Positions 34,766 to 44,181 are shown, counted from the stretch's first letter. The stretch is 64,000 bases of DNA from Vibrio porteresiae DSM 19223 (GCF_024347055.1 NZ_AP024895.1:2418001-2482000); one strand, 5' to 3'. Made by a program: numbers and translations. Notes: generated from the letters alone by a model not told the origin.

Positions 34766-34796
34766 GAAGGATATACACTTACAGCGTATATCCTTC
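34766..34796. terminator. Hairpin between convergent xthA and artM
   Basis: Perfect 11-base arms GAAGGATATAC and GTATATCCTTC enclose a 9-base loop. The right arm touches the artM stop codon on the minus strand. No long T run follows on either side, so it may protect 3' ends rather than terminate strongly. Confidence 0.55.
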
Positions 34797-35474
34797 TTAC
34801 ATTCGGGGCTTAAGGTGTGCTAAATACCGTTTCTCCGCTTGCTTAAAACACCAAATCAGTGAAAAGCTCAACACCATATAAAACACACCAGCGGTTAAAA
34901 ATGCTTCAAAAGGTGCATAGTAGCGCGAGTTAACCAACCGAGCCGCTCCTGTGAGATCCATAATGGTGATGATCCCCGCAACCGCACTGCCGTGCAGCAT
35001 AAAGATCACTTCGTTGCTGTAAGCGGGTAAAGCGCGACGCAAAGCGCTTGGTAAGATAATCCGTTTTACTATCTTAAACCGCCCCATACCAAAGGCTCGT
35101 GCGGCCTCAATTTCTCCTTTAGACAGCCCGTTAATCGCCCCGCGAATGATTTCTGCAGTGTACGCTGAGGTATTGAGGACAAACGAAACCAAAGCACAAA
35201 ACCAAGCATTTTCCCAAAGCGTCCCGGCCACGGTAAAAAACTGATCCATTCCGTAGTAAATCAGGTAGAGCTGGACCAACAATGGCGTACCGCGGAAAAA
35301 GTAGATATAGAGCCAAGCGGGATAACGCAGCCAAAGCTGTTTGGCATTGCGAATAAACGCCAATGGTATTGCAACCATGATGCCTATCAGCAACGATACG
35401 CCCACTAGCCATGCGGTTGTCCAAAGTCCATTTAGGTAGATAGGCATGCTGGCCAAAATCAAGGAAAAGTCCAT
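34797..35474 (-). CDS. artM: Arginine-type amino acid ABC transporter permease (ArtM/HisM-like)
   Basis: The 225-residue inner-membrane protein has about five helices and the binding-protein-dependent transport signature EAARAFGMGRFKIVKRIILP, which contacts the ATPase. The N-terminus has an amino-acid permease pattern, with YFFRGTPLLVQLYLIYYG. It pairs with the upstream permease to form a heterodimeric channel. The start is 5 bases after the artQ-like stop. Substrate assignment (arginine, ornithine, lysine or histidine) rests on family similarity only. Confidence 0.85.
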   Translation of the reverse strand: MDFSLILASMPIYLNGLWTTAWLVGVSLLIGIMVAIPLAFIRNAKQLWLRYPAWLYIYFFRGTPLLVQLYLIYYGMDQFFTVAGTLWENAWFCALVSFVLNTSAYTAEIIRGAINGLSKGEIEAARAFGMGRFKIVKRIILPSALRRALPAYSNEVIFMLHGSAVAGIITIMDLTGAARLVNSRYYAPFEAFLTAGVFYMVLSFSLIWCFKQAEKRYLAHLKPRM

Positions 35475-35479
35475 TTCAT

Positions 35480-36220
35480 TTACCTCGTTTGAATCGCATA
35501 ACGACGTTCCAGCATTTTTAACACACTGGTCGAAAGACTCGTAAACAGCAAGAAGAGCACCGAAATCGCCATATAAAAGGTGAACGGCATTTTGGTAGAG
35601 CCAGCGGCCAAAGAACCTATCCTCACCATATCCTCTAAACCAATAATGGAAACCAATGCCGTGGTTTTGAGGAGTACTAGCCAGTTGTTACCAAATCCCG
35701 GCAATGCATGGCGAACCATCTGAGGAAACAAGACTCTTTTAAAACTTAACCAAGGGCTCATACCATAGGCCTTCGCCGCTTCAAGCTCTCCTTGGTCGAC
35801 AGCCAAAATGGCACCACGAAACGTTTCTGCCATATAGGCACCGAAGATAAAACCTATTGTAAGTATCCCCGCAATGAATGGACTGACATCAATATAATCG
35901 GGCAAATAGGCTGCCCACTCATGTTGTGGATTCAGTGAGGTCAAAGCAGAGTTAAGCCACTCATTCACTTGATAGAGGCTATTGTTGAGAAATATCTGAC
36001 CACCAAAGAAGATCAGCATCATGAGAACCAGATCAGGAATACCACGGATGATAGTGGTATAGATGGTTGCACTGATTCTAAGTGCCTTTGATGTAGAGAG
36101 CTTCGCCATTGCCCCAGCCATGCCTAAAAGCATAGCGACAAGTAGCGACAACAAAGCCACTTCTACCGTTAATCCGGCGCCTTGCAAAATAGCCCAGCCA
36201 TATCCTTGGAGATCAAACAT
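35480..36220 (-). CDS. artQ: Arginine-type amino acid ABC transporter permease (ArtQ/HisQ-like)
   Basis: The 246-residue inner-membrane permease has five or six hydrophobic helices and the ATPase-contact loop ELEAAKAYGMSPWLSFKRVL. An insertion of about 40 residues after FLNNSLYQVNEWLNS makes it slightly longer than ArtQ of E. coli (238). It forms the channel with ArtM. A GC-rich hairpin separates it from the upstream binding-protein gene, a layout that usually lets the binding protein be made in excess. Confidence 0.85.
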   Translation of the reverse strand: MFDLQGYGWAILQGAGLTVEVALLSLLVAMLLGMAGAMAKLSTSKALRISATIYTTIIRGIPDLVLMMLIFFGGQIFLNNSLYQVNEWLNSALTSLNPQHEWAAYLPDYIDVSPFIAGILTIGFIFGAYMAETFRGAILAVDQGELEAAKAYGMSPWLSFKRVLFPQMVRHALPGFGNNWLVLLKTTALVSIIGLEDMVRIGSLAAGSTKMPFTFYMAISVLFLLFTSLSTSVLKMLERRYAIQTR

Positions 36221-36345
36221 CGCAAAATTCCGTTTTACTCACTTGAACATCAGAACACATTACACGTAAACCGATGTGAGATTTTCGAGTTAGCCGCACG
36301 ACAAAAGACGGCAAAAGTTGACTAACGAGATGGTGATTAGATTGA

Positions 36346-36366
36346 CCCGGGCAGTCATTGCCCGGG
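36346..36366 (-). other. GC-rich intercistronic hairpin between the binding protein and permease genes
   Basis: Perfect 8-base GC-rich arms CCCGGGCA and TGCCCGGG enclose a 5-base loop, with no T run. It sits 21 bases after the binding-protein stop, inside a 167-base gap, and is probably an mRNA-stabilising or partial-termination element that raises binding-protein levels over permease levels. Confidence 0.65.
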
Positions 36367-36387
36367 ATCACATGGGGTAATGGAACG

Positions 36388-37164
36388 TTATTCACCGTAC
36401 ACGTCGTAGCTAAAGTATTTCGCCGCTATTTGTTTGTAAACACCATCAGCACGGACAGCATCAATCGCTTTATTCAGTTTTTCCGTCAGATCTTTATCTT
36501 GTTTACGCACCGCGATACCAAAGCCTTCACCAAACCATTTAGGGTCGGTTAAGGTTGGACCAACAAATTCGTATTTTTCACCGCCAGGCTTTTTCAACAT
36601 GCCCTCTTCCAACGCAGAGGCATCACCAAGAACTGCAGCAATACGTCCGTTGGCAAGATCAAGGTAGGCTTCATCGAATGAACCATAACGGACGATATCA
36701 ACGGAGTCACCATAATTATCGGAAAGGTACTTATCATGAGTGGTTGCACGTTGAACACCGATTTTTACGCCTTTCAACCCTTTCTTCGTAAAATCAATAT
36801 TGCTGCCTTTCTTGGCAATAAACTTATTAGGAATCAATGCATATTTGTGGGTGAAATCGACTTTCTTACGACGTTCATCGGTAATAGACATTGCAGCAAT
36901 GATCGCATCGTACTTACGTGCTAATAAAGAGGGAATGATACCATCCCAATCTTGACGGATGATCTGACACTTCACTTGCATCTGCTTACACAGTGCATTT
37001 GCCATATCCACATCAAAACCTTTTAACGAGCCATCTGGTTCCGTCCAGCTAAATGGAGGGTAAGCGCCCTCAATACCAAACCTAACCACTTTCCACTCTT
37101 TTGCTTGTGCCACGCCAGTCGCGGTTGTTGCGATCATAGCAGCCACGAGTAACCACTTTTTCAT
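36388..37164 (-). CDS. Periplasmic amino acid-binding protein of the arginine-type ABC transporter
   Basis: The 258-residue protein has a signal peptide (KKWLLVAAMIATTATGVAQA, mature start KEWKVVRF). The solute-binding fold shows FGIEGAYPPFSW, FDVDMANALC, the DAIIAAMSIT hinge region and GVQRATTHDKYL. This is the LAO/HisJ/AotJ cluster, which binds lysine, arginine, ornithine or histidine. Cys pair LCKQMQVKC matches the disulfide of LAO-type proteins. The frame to 37230 is ignored because ATG 37164 starts the signal peptide. It lies between the ATPase and permease genes. Confidence 0.88.
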   Translation of the reverse strand: MKKWLLVAAMIATTATGVAQAKEWKVVRFGIEGAYPPFSWTEPDGSLKGFDVDMANALCKQMQVKCQIIRQDWDGIIPSLLARKYDAIIAAMSITDERRKKVDFTHKYALIPNKFIAKKGSNIDFTKKGLKGVKIGVQRATTHDKYLSDNYGDSVDIVRYGSFDEAYLDLANGRIAAVLGDASALEEGMLKKPGGEKYEFVGPTLTDPKWFGEGFGIAVRKQDKDLTEKLNKAIDAVRADGVYKQIAAKYFSYDVYGE

Positions 37165-37261
37165 ATCCTTACTCCTGTGATAACGCTGTCTTATTATTGT
37201 ACTACCAGTGACAAACTTATCTGCTGTCACTCTGTCCTTGCTACCCCTAAAGGGATAGGGG

Positions 37262-38032
37262 TTAATAAATTGAAGAGATAAATTGTTTGAGCCGTTCTGA
37301 CTTGGGTTGTGAAAACAGTTTGTGTGGCTCGCCTTGTTCTTCCACCACCCCCTGATGTAAAAACATCACATGCGAGGAAACATCACGAGCGAACGCCATT
37401 TCATGGGTCACCACCAGCATAGTTCTGCCCTCTTCAGCGAGATCTCGCATCACGTTTAAGACTTCACCAACCAGCTCCGGATCTAATGCGGACGTAGGTT
37501 CATCAAACAGCATCACCTCAGGCTCAACCGCCAATGCACGAGCTATCGCGGCTCGTTGCTGCTGCCCGCCTGACAAGTGTCCTGGGTAATAGTCTTTACG
37601 CTCATACAAGCCGACACGCTTAAGCAGTATTTCGGCTTTCTCTATTGCTTCCTTTCTATTTACACCAAGAACATGTATCGGGGCTTCGATAACATTTTCG
37701 AGCACCGTCATATGTGACCAAAGATTAAAACCTTGAAAGACCATAGCAAGGCGCGATCGAATACGCTGAACTTGCTTAGCATTGACTGGTACATATTGAC
37801 CACTTTTATTGGCACGCATTTCCAATTGCTCACCGTTAACCCAAATATCACCTTGAGTGGGTGTTTCAAGCAGATTGATACAGCGCAAAAAGGTACTTTT
37901 CCCAGAACCAGAAGAACCAATAATAGAAATGACATCGCCTTTATTGGCTTGCAGTGAAATGCCTTTTAGAACGACGTTGTGTCCAAAGGTTTTATGAAGA
38001 TTATTGATTTGCAGCGCGGGAACATCCGTCAT
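37262..38032 (-). CDS. artP: Amino acid ABC transporter ATP-binding protein (ArtP/HisP-like)
   Basis: The 256-residue ATPase has Walker A (GSSGSGKST), the LSGGQQQRAAIARAL signature, Walker B (VMLFDEP) and the switch histidine (VVTHEMAF). Its length and the segment KGDVISIIGSSGSGKSTFLR are closest to HisP/AotP (about 256) rather than ArtP (242), so the transporter may import histidine or ornithine as well as arginine. The frame to 38182 is dismissed; ATG 38032 starts MTDVPALQ. It is the first gene of the four-gene operon. Confidence 0.88.
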   Translation of the reverse strand: MTDVPALQINNLHKTFGHNVVLKGISLQANKGDVISIIGSSGSGKSTFLRCINLLETPTQGDIWVNGEQLEMRANKSGQYVPVNAKQVQRIRSRLAMVFQGFNLWSHMTVLENVIEAPIHVLGVNRKEAIEKAEILLKRVGLYERKDYYPGHLSGGQQQRAAIARALAVEPEVMLFDEPTSALDPELVGEVLNVMRDLAEEGRTMLVVTHEMAFARDVSSHVMFLHQGVVEEQGEPHKLFSQPKSERLKQFISSIY

Positions 38033-38695
38033 GCGCTTTCTCCCTGTCAACAAATAGGCTACCCATCTTCTATAAAAAGACGCACCTCGAGAGTAAAACG
38101 CCTCCAATAGCGATGGGTATAAGCTTCCCAGCTCATATGCTGACAAAGTATCACTAGAACAAAATCGAATCAACACACACAATAGGTAAATGACTAAAAA
38201 GTCGAAATAAATAACTACATAATCGTTTTTTATACCTATTTTTGCAAATATGTGAATAACTCTTCACATACGCATTTTGTGGCACATTAGCTTAATCGTC
38301 AGAATTGTACTTATGTCACTAAATTTTAAGTGAGGTATGTCACAATGCGTCATAATTAAAGGCGTAGAAATGTGAATTTTCGTGCTTACTATGGCCCGAA
38401 TTGCCTATATCTAGTGAGTTAGGCTACGAAGCAAACATCATGCTGAAAAAAGCGACAATGGCGAGTTCACTTTATTCCATTTTTTGAACTTTTATTGATT
38501 TAGTTTAAGGTTTGCTATTTTTTTTTAGCTTAAATTGGGTCGCAACAGAACGAAGTAACTATATCCATACGCAAATCGATGCGATGTGAGTATCAATATT
38601 GTTATTTCTATGAGTGTACTGCTCCGATAAAAAGGATAGCTGGCTCAACGGCTAAGACAGTACGTGTTTTTTCTACTAATAAAGGTAGGTATGTC
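38033..38695. promoter_or_regulatory. Divergent regulatory region of the art operon and pflB, with a 22-base perfect palindrome
   Basis: This region of about 660 bases has no convincing gene. At 38249-38270 the perfect palindrome TATGTGAA-TAACTC-TTCACATA resembles a CRP-type site, but the TGTGA/TCACA half-sites are 8 rather than 6 bases apart. A second repeat nearby (TCACT...AGTGA, about 38317-38334) has similar half-sites. I found no perfect FNR box although pflB is normally FNR/ArcA controlled. The frame upstream of pflB (38579-38695) is not family-like. Confidence 0.5.
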
Positions 38696-40972
38696 ATGGC
38701 AGAGCAATTTGCTAAAGCTTGGGAAGGTTTTGCTGCAGGTGATTGGCAAAACGAAGTAAACGTTCGTGATTTTATCCAAAAAAACTACACTCCTTATGAA
38801 GGCGACGAATCTTTCCTAGTTTCTGAAGGTACTGAAGCAACTAAAGCGCTTTGGGCTAAAGTAATGGAAGGTATCAAACAGGAAAACGCGACTCACGCAC
38901 CTGTTGATTTCGATACTTCTGTTATCTCTACCATCACTTCTCATGATGCTGGATACATTAACAAAGATTTAGAGAAAATCGTTGGTCTACAAACTGACGC
39001 ACCTCTAAAACGTGCAATCATCCCTAACGGTGGTGTACGTATGATCGAAGGTTCATGCAAAACTTACGGCCGTGAACTCGATCCACAAATTTCAAAAATC
39101 TACCACGAATACCGCAAAACACATAACCAAGGTGTTTTCGACGTTTACACTCCTGGTATCCTAGCATGTCGTAAATCTGGCGTTCTAACTGGTCTTCCAG
39201 ATGCTTACGGCCGTGGTCGTATCATCGGTGACTACCGTCGTATCGCTCTTTACGGTATCGACTACTTGATGAAAGACAAATTCGCTCAATTCACTTCTCT
39301 ACAAGAGCAAATGGAAAACGGCGAAGACCTACAAGCAGTTATCCAACTTCGTGAAGAAGTAGCGGAACAACACCGTGCACTTGGCCAAATCAAAGAAATG
39401 GCTGCTAAATACGGTTGTGACATCTCTCGCCCTGCAGAAACAGCTCAAGAAGCAATCCAATGGACTTACTTCGGCTACCTAGCTGCTGTTAAATCTCAAA
39501 ACGGCGCGGCAATGTCTCTAGGTCGTACTTCTACTTTCCTAGACATCTTTATCCAACGTGATATCGATGCAGGCAAGCTTACTGAAGCAGACGCACAGGA
39601 AATGATCGACCACTTCGTAATGAAACTACGTATGGTTCGTTTCCTACGTACTCCTGAATACGATGACCTATTCTCTGGCGACCCAATTTGGGCAACAGAA
39701 TCAGTAGGTGGTATGGGTCTTGACGGTCGTACTCTAGTTTCTAAAACTAACTTCCGTTTCCTAAACAGCCTATACACAATGGGTCCTTCTCCAGAGCCAA
39801 ACATCACTGTTCTTTGGTCTGAAAAACTACCTGAAGGCTTCAAAAAATTCTGTGCTAAAGTATCTATCGATACTTCATCTATCCAGTACGAAAACGATGA
39901 TCTAATGCGTCCAGACTTCGAGTCTGATGACTACGCAATCGCATGTTGTGTATCACCAATGGTTGTTGGTAAACAAATGCAATTCTTCGGTGCTCGTGCA
40001 AACCTTGCTAAAACTATGCTTTACACCATCAACGGCGGTGTTGATGAAAAATCTAAAGCACAAGTTGGTCCTAAGATGCCTAAAATCACTTCTGAAGTTC
40101 TTGATTACGATGAACTTTGGGAAAAAATGGACCACTTCATGGACTGGTTGGCAAAACAATACGTTACAGCATTGAACTGCATCCACTTCATGCACGACAA
40201 ATACAGCTACGAAGCTTCACTAATGGCTCTACACGACCTACACGTGAAACGTACAATGGCTTGTGGTATCGCTGGTCTATCTGTTGCAGCTGACTCACTA
40301 TCTGCAATCAAATACGCTAAAGTTACTCCAATCCGTGACGAAGACGGCGTAGCGGTAGACTTCAAAATTGAAGGCGACTACCCTAAATTTGGTAACAACG
40401 ACGCTCGCGTTGATGACATCGCATGTCAATTGGTTGAAACTTTCATGAACAAAATCCGTTCACTGAAAACTTACCGCAATGCGATCCCAACTCAGTCAAT
40501 CCTTACTATCACTTCTAACGTTGTGTACGGTAAGAAAACTGGTAACACACCTGATGGCCGTCGCGCAGGCGCTCCATTCGGTCCTGGTGCAAACCCAATG
40601 CACGGTCGTGACCAAAAAGGTGCTGTAGCATCATTGACTTCTGTTGGTAAACTACCATTTGCACACGCTAAAGACGGTATCTCTTACACCTTCTCTATCG
40701 TTCCAAACGCACTTGGTAAAGAAGACGATTCACGTCGCGCTAACCTTGCTGGCCTAATGGATGGTTACTTCCATCACGAAGCTGGCGTTGAAGGTGGTCA
40801 ACACCTTAACGTTAACGTTCTAAACCGTGACACTCTTCTTGACGCAGTTGAACACCCAGAGAAATACCCTCAGCTAACTATCCGTGTATCTGGTTACGCT
40901 GTTCGTTTCAACTCTCTAACTGCTGAACAACAACAAGACGTTATCTCTCGTACATTCACTGAATCAATGTAA
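38696..40972 (+). CDS. pflB: Formate acetyltransferase (pyruvate formate-lyase) PflB
   Basis: The 758-residue glycyl-radical enzyme has the catalytic cysteine pair in DYAIACCVSPM (about residues 417-418) and the radical glycine in TIRVSGYAVRF near the C-terminus. It converts pyruvate and CoA to acetyl-CoA and formate during anaerobic growth. The frame opens at 38579, but ATG 38696 starts the family N-terminus AEQFAKAWEGF and has AAAGGTAGG upstream. The codon use is markedly biased (for example AAC, CTA, CGT), as in highly expressed genes. focA, the usual partner, is not next to it. Confidence 0.97.
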   Translation: MAEQFAKAWEGFAAGDWQNEVNVRDFIQKNYTPYEGDESFLVSEGTEATKALWAKVMEGIKQENATHAPVDFDTSVISTITSHDAGYINKDLEKIVGLQTDAPLKRAIIPNGGVRMIEGSCKTYGRELDPQISKIYHEYRKTHNQGVFDVYTPGILACRKSGVLTGLPDAYGRGRIIGDYRRIALYGIDYLMKDKFAQFTSLQEQMENGEDLQAVIQLREEVAEQHRALGQIKEMAAKYGCDISRPAETAQEAIQWTYFGYLAAVKSQNGAAMSLGRTSTFLDIFIQRDIDAGKLTEADAQEMIDHFVMKLRMVRFLRTPEYDDLFSGDPIWATESVGGMGLDGRTLVSKTNFRFLNSLYTMGPSPEPNITVLWSEKLPEGFKKFCAKVSIDTSSIQYENDDLMRPDFESDDYAIACCVSPMVVGKQMQFFGARANLAKTMLYTINGGVDEKSKAQVGPKMPKITSEVLDYDELWEKMDHFMDWLAKQYVTALNCIHFMHDKYSYEASLMALHDLHVKRTMACGIAGLSVAADSLSAIKYAKVTPIRDEDGVAVDFKIEGDYPKFGNNDARVDDIACQLVETFMNKIRSLKTYRNAIPTQSILTITSNVVYGKKTGNTPDGRRAGAPFGPGANPMHGRDQKGAVASLTSVGKLPFAHAKDGISYTFSIVPNALGKEDDSRRANLAGLMDGYFHHEAGVEGGQHLNVNVLNRDTLLDAVEHPEKYPQLTIRVSGYAVRFNSLTAEQQQDVISRTFTESM

Positions 40973-40997
40973 TTGACTCTACTGAATGAATGATTCT

Positions 40998-41023
40998 AAG
41001 CCCCGCAATGCGGGGCTTTTTTT
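40998..41023 (+). terminator. Terminator of pflB
   Basis: Nine-base arms AAGCCCCGC and GCGGGGCTT enclose a tight 3-base loop, followed by a run of five more T. It lies 25 bases after the stop codon. Confidence 0.93.
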
Positions 41024-41242
41024 ATGTCTGCGACTTGCTGTTTTATTCAGAACCAAATGAAGAACTGCACCTAACCTGTGCTTTTAGGGGGTGTTAGGGG
41101 GGATGACACTCGTAACGCACTCTAGAGTTTGCTTCTTCTATCCAGAATCTAAACAACGACATAGATGTTCGATAGCGTCACCATTTCGCGAATGAATCCA
41201 AGTGTACAAGCGAACTAAACAGTAGATATAAATGGGATTAAA

Positions 41243-41265
41243 AAGCCCAAACTAAGTTTGGGCTT
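41243..41265 (-). terminator. Terminator of the HBM-type chemoreceptor gene
   Basis: Nine-base arms AAGCCCAAA and TTTGGGCTT enclose CTAAG. On the minus strand TTTTTAAT follows. It lies 20 bases after the stop. The rest of the 41024-41242 gap holds no gene. Confidence 0.9.
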
Positions 41266-41285
41266 ACAATGTGTGGCAGGTTTAG

Positions 41286-43166
41286 TTAGATAGCAAAGCG
41301 TTGACAGTCGTCATTGAGGTTAGTTGAGCGTTTATCCACTTCTCGACTTGTTTGTCTTATTTGTTCATTACCCTCTTCTAACGATTTCATCGCAGAAGAA
41401 ATTTGAACCATGTTGTCAGCCATCGATTGACTGGTTGTCGCCAGCTCTTTCATCGATGCAAAAATAACTTCCGTTTGACTTGCAGCTTCATCGGCCTTTT
41501 GAGTAATCAAACGCATGGCTTCTATTGCCTCAAGCCCACGCTGTTGACCTATCGACATAGAATTCTGAGATTGAGTGATGTACTGAATCACCTCTGCACT
41601 TTCATCCTTCATCGTTTTAATCGTCAACGTAATATCTGAAACCGCATCCACCGTTCTCACCGCTAAACTACGCACCTCATCAGCCACCACAGCAAATCCT
41701 CGGCCTTGTTCTCCAGCGCGGGCGGCTTCAATCGCAGCGTTAAGTGCTAGTAAGTTGGTTTGCTCGGCAATACCATTGATGATTTCCATAACGGTGTCGA
41801 CTTTGGTTGACGCTTGCTCAAGCTGTTGAATGTGACTCGCTGCGGAATTGAGAATTTTGCCGATGTCTTCCAAAGAGCCAATCGCCGCGGCAATCACTTT
41901 TGCTCCCTCTTCTGCCGCTTGGTTCGATGATTTACTCATTTCCGCGACAAACTCGAGTGAGTTAGAGACTTCCTGGGTCGTTACGCTGACTTCTTCTGTT
42001 GCAGATGCCAATAATTGAGTTTGACCAATCACTTCACTTTGACTCAGAGCTTGTTGGTCAATTCCCCGATTTAGCGTGGCAGCATCGCCAGATAATGCGC
42101 GGCTGTTCTCCTGAACTTTACGCACCAACCCCCCGAGATGTTCACAACTGTCGTTAATCGCAATCGCTAACTGATTGAATTCATCATTAGGGTTATTGGT
42201 TAAACTCATGCGTTGAGATAAATCTCCCTCAGAGAGTTGTTCCAAAACGCGTTTGGTTTGCGCCAAAGAACGAGTCAATGACATGCTTAACATCATAAAG
42301 ATGGAGATGGTGACTAAAGCAAGCACAGCACATGCAATCAGTACTGACCATAGAGTCGTATTCCCTGTTTGCGCTGCTTGACCTTGATATTTCGCACTGA
42401 GTTTTTCGATATTTTGCGAAATACTCGCAATGACACTTCTCGCAGCAGCCTCACTTTCAATGAGCTTTTGCTCGTGTCCTTTCACTAACTCGTTTAATTC
42501 TGCGACGCGTTTAAAAACGGACTTATATTGATCGATCTCTTTTTGATACAAGTTGAGCATCGCATAGCTGTTAGAGGTATTGATAAAACTGAACATGGCA
42601 CGATTGAACAACTTTAAGTTCTGCTCACTCGGTTTGAGCAGATAGTTTTGTTGTGTTTTGATCATCGCTTGAAAATCAGACATCACGGTCACCATGCCCG
42701 TTTCATCGATTTTCTTTTCTATTTGGGTTTCAAGCGATTTGAGCTGACCCAACTTACCTTCGTCAACGCTAAAGCCCAATTCAGCTTTGGTACTTAACCA
42801 AGGGCGAAATGAGAGATCAAACGATTCGACAGCCGACATGAGTTGCTTACTGTCATCATGCAGGCCAATGCCTTTTAAAAAATCAGCATCATGCGTTACC
42901 TCAGTAACAAGCGCATCCAACTCTTTTAAAGCAGAATTGACCTGTGAAGAGGTTAAATCGTCGCGTTCAGCAGCGAGAGTGAGAAGTTGTGATTGAGTCG
43001 AATGAAGTCCGACCACACCTGAAGTGATATCGTTACTCTGCTGATACTGTGAGCTCATGCCTTTTAAGCTATGTGCAGCATAGCCCCCCAATGCAATGAA
43101 CCCGATGCAAAGAACAACAATGAAAGCAGTAATTTTCTGCTTTTGAGACAACTTAATTACATCCAT
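41286..43166 (-). CDS. Methyl-accepting chemotaxis protein with helical periplasmic sensor
   Basis: The 626-residue receptor has TM1 (about residues 12-31), an all-helical periplasmic region of about 237 residues, TM2 (about 271-296), HAMP, and a signalling domain with LLALNAAIEAARAGEQGRGF. The periplasmic size fits an HBM (helical bimodular) domain better than a single four-helix bundle; HBM receptors often sense organic acids. AAAGGGA lies 6 bases before ATG 43166. It is inserted, on the opposite strand, between pflB and pflA, an arrangement I recall from V. cholerae too. No CheR pentapeptide is seen. Confidence 0.88.
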   Translation of the reverse strand: MDVIKLSQKQKITAFIVVLCIGFIALGGYAAHSLKGMSSQYQQSNDITSGVVGLHSTQSQLLTLAAERDDLTSSQVNSALKELDALVTEVTHDADFLKGIGLHDDSKQLMSAVESFDLSFRPWLSTKAELGFSVDEGKLGQLKSLETQIEKKIDETGMVTVMSDFQAMIKTQQNYLLKPSEQNLKLFNRAMFSFINTSNSYAMLNLYQKEIDQYKSVFKRVAELNELVKGHEQKLIESEAAARSVIASISQNIEKLSAKYQGQAAQTGNTTLWSVLIACAVLALVTISIFMMLSMSLTRSLAQTKRVLEQLSEGDLSQRMSLTNNPNDEFNQLAIAINDSCEHLGGLVRKVQENSRALSGDAATLNRGIDQQALSQSEVIGQTQLLASATEEVSVTTQEVSNSLEFVAEMSKSSNQAAEEGAKVIAAAIGSLEDIGKILNSAASHIQQLEQASTKVDTVMEIINGIAEQTNLLALNAAIEAARAGEQGRGFAVVADEVRSLAVRTVDAVSDITLTIKTMKDESAEVIQYITQSQNSMSIGQQRGLEAIEAMRLITQKADEAASQTEVIFASMKELATTSQSMADNMVQISSAMKSLEEGNEQIRQTSREVDKRSTNLNDDCQRFAI

Positions 43167-43379
43167 GTATGTATCCCTTTGAGAGTATTATGAATTAAAC
43201 AAACAACCCTATATCCTTATTATTTCCTAGCCGAATAGCATTGTTATAACACATTTTCGCTCAATATCTACGCATTTCAACTTCCAGCTATTTAGTCCCT
43301 AATAATCACGAGGAAAAACTATTTTATCCCGTTGGTTTGTAATAAAATAACGACCAAGAACCTCCAAGAAGAGCTGCAC

Positions 43380-44120
43380 ATGTCTACTACTGGTCGTATA
43401 CATTCCTATGAAACCTGCGGTACCGTTGATGGTCCAGGTATCCGTTTTATTATTTTCCTGCAAGGATGCCTATTCCGTTGTAAGTATTGCCACAACCGAG
43501 ACACATGGGATGTGCATGAAGGTAAAGAAGCTTCTGTTGAGGAGATCATCCAAGAAGCAAAGACTTATCGTCACTTTATGAACGCGTCTGGTGGTGGTAT
43601 TACATGCTCCGGTGGTGAATCTTTACTACAACCTGAGTTTGTTCGTGATCTATTTACTGCTGCCCATGCCGAAGGTATTCATACCTGTTTGGACACCAAT
43701 GGTTACGTACGTAAATACACTCCTGTGATTGATGAAGTACTCGATGTGACCGATCTTGTCATGCTTGATATTAAGCAGATGAAAGATGACGTGCACCAAA
43801 ACCTCGTCGGCGTGTCCAATAAACGTGTCCTAGATTTTGCCGAATATCTGCATAAGATTGGTAAAAAAACATGGATTCGTTACGTGATTGTCCCTGGTTA
43901 TACTGATGACGACGAGTCTGCACACCTGCTAGGTCAGTTCATCAAAGATATGGATAACATCGAAAAAATCGAAATGTTGCCATATCACAAACTGGGTGCC
44001 CATAAATGGGAAGCGATGGGTGAAGTTTATCCTTTGGAAGGCGTTAACCCGCCGAGCAAAGAGACGATGGAACGCATTAAGAATGTGCTTTTAGAGTATC
44101 ATCCTGTTGTGAAATATTAA
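43380..44120 (+). CDS. pflA: Pyruvate formate-lyase activating enzyme PflA
   Basis: The 246-residue radical-SAM enzyme has the 4Fe-4S motif CLFRCKYC (Cx3Cx2C) and the SAM-contact GGGITCSGGES segment. It uses S-adenosylmethionine to create the glycyl radical on PflB and so switches it on in anoxic cells. The frame starts at 43332, but ATG 43380 with AAGAG upstream matches the family start STTGRIHSYETCG. It is separated from pflB by the chemoreceptor gene, so it has its own promoter in 43167-43379. Confidence 0.96.
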   Translation: MSTTGRIHSYETCGTVDGPGIRFIIFLQGCLFRCKYCHNRDTWDVHEGKEASVEEIIQEAKTYRHFMNASGGGITCSGGESLLQPEFVRDLFTAAHAEGIHTCLDTNGYVRKYTPVIDEVLDVTDLVMLDIKQMKDDVHQNLVGVSNKRVLDFAEYLHKIGKKTWIRYVIVPGYTDDDESAHLLGQFIKDMDNIEKIEMLPYHKLGAHKWEAMGEVYPLEGVNPPSKETMERIKNVLLEYHPVVKY

Positions 44121-44155
44121 TCTTCGCGCACCTTAGTCGGTAAAGGTTAAACATC

Positions 44156-44181
44156 AAAGGTCAGCACTGCTGGCCTTTTTT
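44156..44181 (+). terminator. Terminator of pflA
   Basis: A 10-base stem (AAAGGTCAGC with GCTGGCCTTT, one G-U pair) encloses a 3-base loop and is followed by further T. It lies 35 bases after the stop. Confidence 0.88.

Noticed and set aside
38579..38695. Upstream extension of the pflB frame by 39 codons
   Set aside because: PflB proteins start with AEQFAKAWEGF-like residues, and a good ribosome site precedes ATG 38696. The extension has cysteine-rich, unrelated residues.
41066..41100. Integron attC-like or cassette-like repeat after pflB (CCTAAC...GTTAGG)
   Set aside because: Only one short imperfect inverted repeat with a G-rich run is present. There are no further copies, no integrase and no cassette genes.
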